A stretch of DNA of 33,705 nucleotides from Gammaproteobacteria bacterium (GTDB lineage Bacteria > Pseudomonadota > Gammaproteobacteria > JAABTG01): assembly GCA_030066245.1 (NCBI GenBank), contig JASJBY010000021.1, forward strand, positions 1 to 33,705, read 5' to 3'. Positions 28,209-33,705 of the stretch are shown here, piece after piece. Both the position numbers and the translations under genes were made by a program. How positions within the stretch are numbered: position 1 is the stretch's first letter; each line of letters opens with the position of its first letter. Under the pieces are notes generated by a model. That model did no database searches. It was not told the DNA's origin and saw only the letters and a program-made list of their open reading frames with translations.

Positions 28209-30809
28209 ATGGAAGCCCACGGCCAGAGAGAGTCGCTGCGCGCGACGCTGGAGCAGCAGGCGGATGCCGTCGCCGATCGCATCACCGGTTGCCGGACTGA
28301 ACATCCAGCGTCGATGCTGCAGCCGACGCGGTATCAGGCACCTCCTGGCGAACACGCCCTCGCCAGATACATCCTAACGGGCGCCGGGCGAGGCAGGGCC
28401 TTGCCGAACGCTGCACGTGGCGCAATGCGGGCCTTACCTGCGTGGTCGACCGACCTCGCCCGCATCCATACCGACGGCTATGCCGATTTCTGGTGCCGAC
28501 TCCTGGGGGCACGGGCATTCACCATCGGCCGCGATCTCTATTTTGCGGAAGCTGAATTCCCGCCCCAATCGCCCGAAGCCCTGCACCTGCTTGCCCACGA
28601 GCTGGTCCACGTGGTGCAGCAGAGCTTCCTTGGGTTTGGCGCTGACAGGCCGCTCCTGCAATGCCAGGTTCGGTTTCGCCACGGGCGGGATCCGAAACCG
28701 GAGGAGATTCTTAGGGAAGTCAAAGGCTATCTGAGAAAAAGCGGCTTTCCCACCGACAGGGTCCAACGTATGGTCGCCCGCGGACTGCCGCAATCGATCG
28801 CTGCCGACAACGAGGCGGGTCAGTTCGCACAGATCGAGAAGGCGATTAAACGCATGCACGACACTGTCGAAGACTACGGCCTTGTTGATCTCGGTGATCC
28901 CGCCAAACCCGACGTCCCAGGTGACCGACAGCAGCGAGGCTATTTCATCGCTGCGTTGTGCGACCTGATCAGAAACCCGGATCGACATCCTACAACCGCA
29001 TCGTCATGTGACGACAGTGCGGTCTACGAACTCGCACTCGTAGGCCGGGGCGCCAGTATCGCTTACTACCTGAACTCCCTGCCGCCCACCTACGACCACG
29101 AACGCACCGTTTTTATCGGTCAGGTCGATCCATGGAGAGGCGACAACCCGTCCGGGCGTGGTCGCGGCTACATCAATCAACAGGCCCAACTCATCGGGTA
29201 TGCGAAGGAGCAGGTTCCCACCTTCGATCCGGCGTACTTCGACCGCGATGCGTTTGCAGACGAAACGGCGAGAATTTTTGCTGAGGCTGAGATACGGACG
29301 CAGGTGCAGGATGACGTTACTGCGATTCGCTTCAACACGACGCGCAAGCTGTTCAGTGTGAGAACCGCAAACGGAGGCCGGTGCCGGGCCAGGAAAGTCG
29401 TGGTCGGTATGGGAGCGGGACCACACCGGGTGCCGGGCTGGGCCAAACAGATCCGCGACGAGGAAGCGAATCAGAAGGCACGCACGGTGATGAACCTGGA
29501 CGAGTTCATGCGCTGGAGCTTTGACCACCTTGAATCCAAGAATCTCGCCGGCAAACGGATTGTCGTGCATGGGCCCAATGCTGCTATCGATGCGGTGGAA
29601 CGAGCCGGTGCCTGCGGGATCGCGCACGAGAACATCATCTGGCTGGTCGGGCGCACCAGACCGGTCGTGCTCAAGGGGAACCAGCTGGAGCACGTCAACG
29701 AACTTGAGAAAAACGCGATTCGGGTAAAGCGGAGCGGCTTCAAGATCGTCAGAGACAAGACCACACACAAGCTCACGGTAACGGCCAAGAAGATCGACGG
29801 TAGAACCCCAGAAGACAATGTGCACGAGGAGAACGTCGACTTCTATGTCTTCGCGCTCGGGCAGGACCCTATGGCTGACGGTGCGGTTGGCAGGATACTG
29901 TCGGACGTTATTCGCAAACGCCTGCGACCCATCTACGACATCAATCAACGGCTGGGCGACAACCCGTATGAAACCGTGCTCGGGCTGGAAACCCGGCCCA
30001 AAGGCACCGGATGTCGCCTGCAGGTGATCGGCGCCGCCGCCTACGCCCTGGCGGGCACGATCCCCGTGAGGCATCGGCCCAGTGCGGAGACGTACACGAA
30101 GAACTACCTGGCTTCGCTGCAACCCTCACTAGCGCAAAGCAATCCGAATCTCGCCAAGCAGGCACAGAGGTTCTGCAACGATTATGTGGAGAAAGGCGGG
30201 CTGGCCAACGTGTTCGCGGAATCCCCCGAAAAACAGGAGCCGGAGATCAGGGGGCAGCACCAGGCGCGCGAGAAGGACTACGAAGATATCGTCAAATGGG
30301 TCGGCGACGAGAACGAGCAACGCCGCGTCCTGGTGGAGAAGCGTATCAAGGAACCGATCGCAGGCCGCGAACGCGAGTACAGGCAGCTGGTGGAGCGTCT
30401 GCTGCCCTGGGATCACTGGTTGCGGGGGGTCAACCTCCTCGCCGACATGGCCCGAGGCTACGACTTGCGCCGGCAGATGGACAACCAGGCGCGCACGCTA
30501 GCCCCGTCCGTGATCCAGGCAGCCCAACTCGGCTCCATTCGCAGTGCCATGATGGCAATGAACGCAACGCTGCCGCGTTACATTACCCGCGACGCCAATC
30601 TGATCGGCGACGACCGGACCCAGCTGCAGGTGTTTCTGCTGACCCGAATAATGGAGAACAACCTGGAAGGTGAGCTGTCACCCGGTATGGCTTATATGCT
30701 GGTGGAGGACTTCGTGACCTATCGCGGGCTCCTGGAGGGCTATCCGTACGGCTTCGAGGCAGATGTGGCGACGCGTGTTTTCGACCCGGTGCCTTACCGG
30801 GGCTTGTGA
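28209..30809 (+). CDS. DUF4157 (eCIS-core-like) domain protein fused to Rossmann/FAD-NAD(P) oxidoreductase-like region (866 aa)
   Basis: ATG at 28209 preceded by GGGAGAAGAAC. N-terminus LARIHTDGYADFWCRLLGARAFTIGRDLYFAEAEFPPQSPEALHLLAHELVHVVQQS (DUF4157 pattern with HExxH). Downstream Rossmann-like YELALVGRGASIAYYLNSLP, ARKVVVGMGAGPHRVPGW, GKRIVVHGPNAAIDAVERAG, VDFYVFALGQDPMADG. Confidence 0.8.
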   Translation: MEAHGQRESLRATLEQQADAVADRITGCRTEHPASMLQPTRYQAPPGEHALARYILTGAGRGRALPNAARGAMRALPAWSTDLARIHTDGYADFWCRLLGARAFTIGRDLYFAEAEFPPQSPEALHLLAHELVHVVQQSFLGFGADRPLLQCQVRFRHGRDPKPEEILREVKGYLRKSGFPTDRVQRMVARGLPQSIAADNEAGQFAQIEKAIKRMHDTVEDYGLVDLGDPAKPDVPGDRQQRGYFIAALCDLIRNPDRHPTTASSCDDSAVYELALVGRGASIAYYLNSLPPTYDHERTVFIGQVDPWRGDNPSGRGRGYINQQAQLIGYAKEQVPTFDPAYFDRDAFADETARIFAEAEIRTQVQDDVTAIRFNTTRKLFSVRTANGGRCRARKVVVGMGAGPHRVPGWAKQIRDEEANQKARTVMNLDEFMRWSFDHLESKNLAGKRIVVHGPNAAIDAVERAGACGIAHENIIWLVGRTRPVVLKGNQLEHVNELEKNAIRVKRSGFKIVRDKTTHKLTVTAKKIDGRTPEDNVHEENVDFYVFALGQDPMADGAVGRILSDVIRKRLRPIYDINQRLGDNPYETVLGLETRPKGTGCRLQVIGAAAYALAGTIPVRHRPSAETYTKNYLASLQPSLAQSNPNLAKQAQRFCNDYVEKGGLANVFAESPEKQEPEIRGQHQAREKDYEDIVKWVGDENEQRRVLVEKRIKEPIAGREREYRQLVERLLPWDHWLRGVNLLADMARGYDLRRQMDNQARTLAPSVIQAAQLGSIRSAMMAMNATLPRYITRDANLIGDDRTQLQVFLLTRIMENNLEGELSPGMAYMLVEDFVTYRGLLEGYPYGFEADVATRVFDPVPYRGL

Positions 30810-30854
30810 ACCGTTGACCCGCACGACCGGCAGCTCTCTGGGGCGGGCTTACCC

Positions 30855-33705
30855 ATGTCAGAAACGTTAATCAGAACGATTCGCGCGGGGGTAAGCGGCG
30901 AGCTCGGCGCGCTCAGCGACGACCTCAGGTCGAACGCGCAAGCTGCGGTCGATGCGATGCTAAGCACGGCTGAGCACCTGTTGGTCGCCGCAACCGGGGA
31001 TGCTTTCAACAACCCGGTCTGGGAGCTTGTCCACGCAGCATCCCGTCTGTCACCCGACGCCAGCCATCTGGAGTCGCTGCTGCTCGACGTTAAGGTCGCC
31101 GATGCGACCGCGTCGCAAGGGCTCCTGTCACTGCTGGACGGGTCCATCACCATCTCGCAACCGGCGCTGGCGCTGTCGTTTGCCTTCGATCCCGACGGGG
31201 ACGATTCAAACGAAGTCGAGTTCGAGCTGCGCGGCACCGGGGATTTTAAAGGAGGGTTCTCGGTCCCCGCCGTGCTTCGCGTCCCGGCGCCGAGCGGTGC
31301 GATCGAGTTCAGCTGCGAGCCTGCGCTCACACTGTCCGATCTGGCCGAGTTGACGCGACTGCTGGGCGTGGCGGACTTCAGTGGCCACCTGCCGGCGGGG
31401 CTTGCCGCACTCGGCGGGATGAAGCTGACCTATCTGCGGCTCGAGCTGGCGGAAGATTTCAGCCGCTTCGAGCGCTGCGCCTTCGCCATCGGCTGTGCTC
31501 AAGACTGGCCCATAATCGAAGACCGTCTAACGTTCTCCGATCTCCGCATCAACCTCGTCTTGAACCCCGGCGACGCAACCGGGCTCACCGGCTATGTGCT
31601 CGGCACGTTCAGCATCGGGGGAATTGACGTGGCCGCCGCCGTCACACGCTTCGATGCGCAGGGCGACTGGCGGCTGGCCGTGCAGACACCGCGGATTCCG
31701 CTGCCTGATCTGGGCGATCTCAGCCGGATTGCAGGCACCGATGTGGCGCAGCTGGTGCCCGAGCAGATCAGCGGGATCGGTGTGACGATCTACGACCTGG
31801 CGATAGAGGTCAATCTCAGCCGACGCGCACTGGAAAAAGTCGCCTGCCGCATCGCCGTAAACGACGACATCAAGCTTGTCGCATCACTCCCGGCGCTGAA
31901 AGCTTTTCATGCCGCTCTGCAACTGGATTGGTCGACGGGCGAGCTGGTGCATCAGGCCATGCTCGGCGGCGCGCTGGACGTGGTCGGCTCCTACGCCAAC
32001 CTGACGGGCGTGTACCAGGAAGGGTTCGAGCTGAGCGGGCGGCTTCCCCGCATTGCGCTCAGCCAGCTGTTGCAGCGCCTTCTGAGCGACCTGCATCTGC
32101 CGGCCGAGCTGCCCGACGTGGAGCTTGTCGATGTACGCTTCTCACTCGCACCTGCGGGCGGCGAATTGTCCGTGTCGGGCAGCGCCGAGGGCGACTGGAC
32201 ACTGCCCCCCGTTGCAGGCGGCCTGGCATTCCAGCGTGTCGAGCTGGAAATCAACCATACCAGCTCGGAGACGACGTGCAGGGTAGCGATAGCGAGTGAC
32301 CGGGCTTCCGTGCTCGCGGCAGACTTCGCCGTACAGCAGTTTCACCTGGCATTCGCCGCCGGCGGCGGCACCTGGAATGCAGACGGTAAGCTGGGCGTGG
32401 AGGTGGCAGGTGTCTCGGCAACCCTCTCCGCCGCTTACGACGAGGGCAAGACGCTTCGCTTCAGCACCGAGGCGTCGCAGCACATCGATATCGTGAAGTG
32501 GGACCAGGTTGGCTCCGCCGGCATCAAGAGCCTGAGCGTGGCGATCGACAGTGGGGCAGGCGACGGGACGTCGGCTTTCGCAGTAAGCGGTGAGCTGGCG
32601 CTTGCTGTGGACGGCTTGTTCGATCTGCTGGGCGGCGTCGAAATCGCTTCGGTGGACGGGAAGAAGCAGCTTAAGCTGTTCACGGACAAGCCCGACATAG
32701 CGCCGCTCCCGCTGTTGCCCGGCAAGGACAAGGCGCCGAGAGTCAACCTCGACGCACAACGGCTGGAGCTCACCTACAGCAAGCAGGACGATGGCAGACT
32801 ATGGGAGTTCGGCGGTAAAGGGAACATCTGGTTCAGTAACGTGGATCCCGTCGTCGCCGAGTACTTTCCCTCGCAACGCCTGGACGGATACCTTGCCGTA
32901 GGCCGTCACGGCTTCGCCATCGACGTGCAGCCGATCCCCACCGCGCTGCAACCCACCATTCCTCCGCTGCGCCTCACATTTGCCAACGACTACGTGCTCG
33001 ACCTCGGCGCGCCCAAGCTGCACCTGAACAGCATCGGTGTTTCGCTGGGCAAAGGGCGCAACGAGCTGACAGCGAGCCTGCGCATAGACATACCGCCGGA
33101 ACTCAACCTGCTGTTCGGCTGGGACCGCAACGGCAAGCCCAATCACCAGGTGTTCAACAGCTCTTTCGACGCCCGCTTGCGCCTGAGCCAGAGCCCGACC
33201 CTGACCCTGGACTCTTCGCCGATCAGCGGTCTCGAAATCTACCTGAAAGACGGCGAACCCTGGTCGGACTGGCAGTTCGGTGAGTTTGCCGAGTTCAGTC
33301 TGCGCACCCCGGAGTTCAGCCTGACTGGCGGACGTTGGCAAGGCTCCACCAAGTTCGTCCGTACGGCGCCCCTCAAGCTGCCGCTGCTGCCCGTGAAGTT
33401 CGCTTTGAAGCAAATCGGGCTCGGAGAGCCGCTGCTGAACACGCTTCCCGATGCCGTGGACCTGGTCGAAGTGGACTTGGACAGCCCTGCGCTCTACGAC
33501 CAGCTGCGGCGCCTGCTGGGCCTGGAGCATACCCAGTCCGAGCTGGCCGAAGCGGTCGATGCCTCCCTGCAGGGGATCGAAAAAGTCGTGCACGCATTGC
33601 CGATAGACTTTCAGGAGTACCTGAAGATAAAGGTGCCTGAGAGCCTGACCGTCGATTTCGCCGTGGGTGGGGGCGGCGCAACGACCTTCGACATTGCAAC
33701 CCAAG
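30855..33705 (+). CDS. Giant beta-rich internally repetitive protein, 3' truncated by window edge (>=950 codons)
   Basis: Manual translation from ATG 30855 (MSETLIRTIRAGVSGELGALSDDLRSNAQAAVDAML...) stays open to 33705; not in the ORF track because no stop occurs in the window. Repeated 'xIxLxxLxxLL...LP..L....' modules. Confidence 0.85.
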   Translation, partial: MSETLIRTIRAGVSGELGALSDDLRSNAQAAVDAMLSTAEHLLVAATGDAFNNPVWELVHAASRLSPDASHLESLLLDVKVADATASQGLLSLLDGSITISQPALALSFAFDPDGDDSNEVEFELRGTGDFKGGFSVPAVLRVPAPSGAIEFSCEPALTLSDLAELTRLLGVADFSGHLPAGLAALGGMKLTYLRLELAEDFSRFERCAFAIGCAQDWPIIEDRLTFSDLRINLVLNPGDATGLTGYVLGTFSIGGIDVAAAVTRFDAQGDWRLAVQTPRIPLPDLGDLSRIAGTDVAQLVPEQISGIGVTIYDLAIEVNLSRRALEKVACRIAVNDDIKLVASLPALKAFHAALQLDWSTGELVHQAMLGGALDVVGSYANLTGVYQEGFELSGRLPRIALSQLLQRLLSDLHLPAELPDVELVDVRFSLAPAGGELSVSGSAEGDWTLPPVAGGLAFQRVELEINHTSSETTCRVAIASDRASVLAADFAVQQFHLAFAAGGGTWNADGKLGVEVAGVSATLSAAYDEGKTLRFSTEASQHIDIVKWDQVGSAGIKSLSVAIDSGAGDGTSAFAVSGELALAVDGLFDLLGGVEIASVDGKKQLKLFTDKPDIAPLPLLPGKDKAPRVNLDAQRLELTYSKQDDGRLWEFGGKGNIWFSNVDPVVAEYFPSQRLDGYLAVGRHGFAIDVQPIPTALQPTIPPLRLTFANDYVLDLGAPKLHLNSIGVSLGKGRNELTASLRIDIPPELNLLFGWDRNGKPNHQVFNSSFDARLRLSQSPTLTLDSSPISGLEIYLKDGEPWSDWQFGEFAEFSLRTPEFSLTGGRWQGSTKFVRTAPLKLPLLPVKFALKQIGLGEPLLNTLPDAVDLVEVDLDSPALYDQLRRLLGLEHTQSELAEAVDASLQGIEKVVHALPIDFQEYLKIKVPESLTVDFAVGGGGATTFDIATQ

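Noticed and set aside
32799-33704. 301-aa minus-strand ORF reaching the window edge
   Set aside because: Antisense to the long plus-strand frame from 30855, which has coherent beta-strand periodicity and a continuous module pattern.

Overview
This is a high-GC proteobacterial (probably gammaproteobacterial) chromosomal window. Most of it is ordinary housekeeping or accessory sequence: S9 peptidase (5' truncated), dinB, an SDR oxidoreductase, a pentapeptide-repeat protein, an orphan RND permease, an HDOD protein, a DUF1631 protein, GNAT, purB, roxA/ycfD-type ribosomal oxygenase, GNAT + conserved protein + secretin-like protein, a histone-H1-like/Pro-rich membrane protein, purL, smr, truD and ispF. 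The right end (about 28.2-33.7 kb) is different. It holds an 866-aa protein with an N-terminal DUF4157/eCIS-core-like domain (intact HELVH) fused to a Rossmann/FAD-NAD(P) oxidoreductase-like region. A very large open frame follows (>=950 codons, running off the window and absent from the supplied ORF track) that encodes a beta-rich protein with internal repeats. This pair is the best candidate for an undescribed system, possibly a contractile-injection-system-associated cargo and partner. No eCIS structural genes are visible in the window, so that link is inference. Other items worth checking: truD appears to lack any ATG/GTG/TTG start and may start at a CTG with a good Shine-Dalgarno inside the end of ispF; short TCACTATTCAC-type repeats lie directly upstream of two start codons; there is a three-hairpin intergenic element; and there are standalone fragments of normally larger architectures (DUF3391, mini-secretin). 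All family calls come from reading the sequence; no searches were run.
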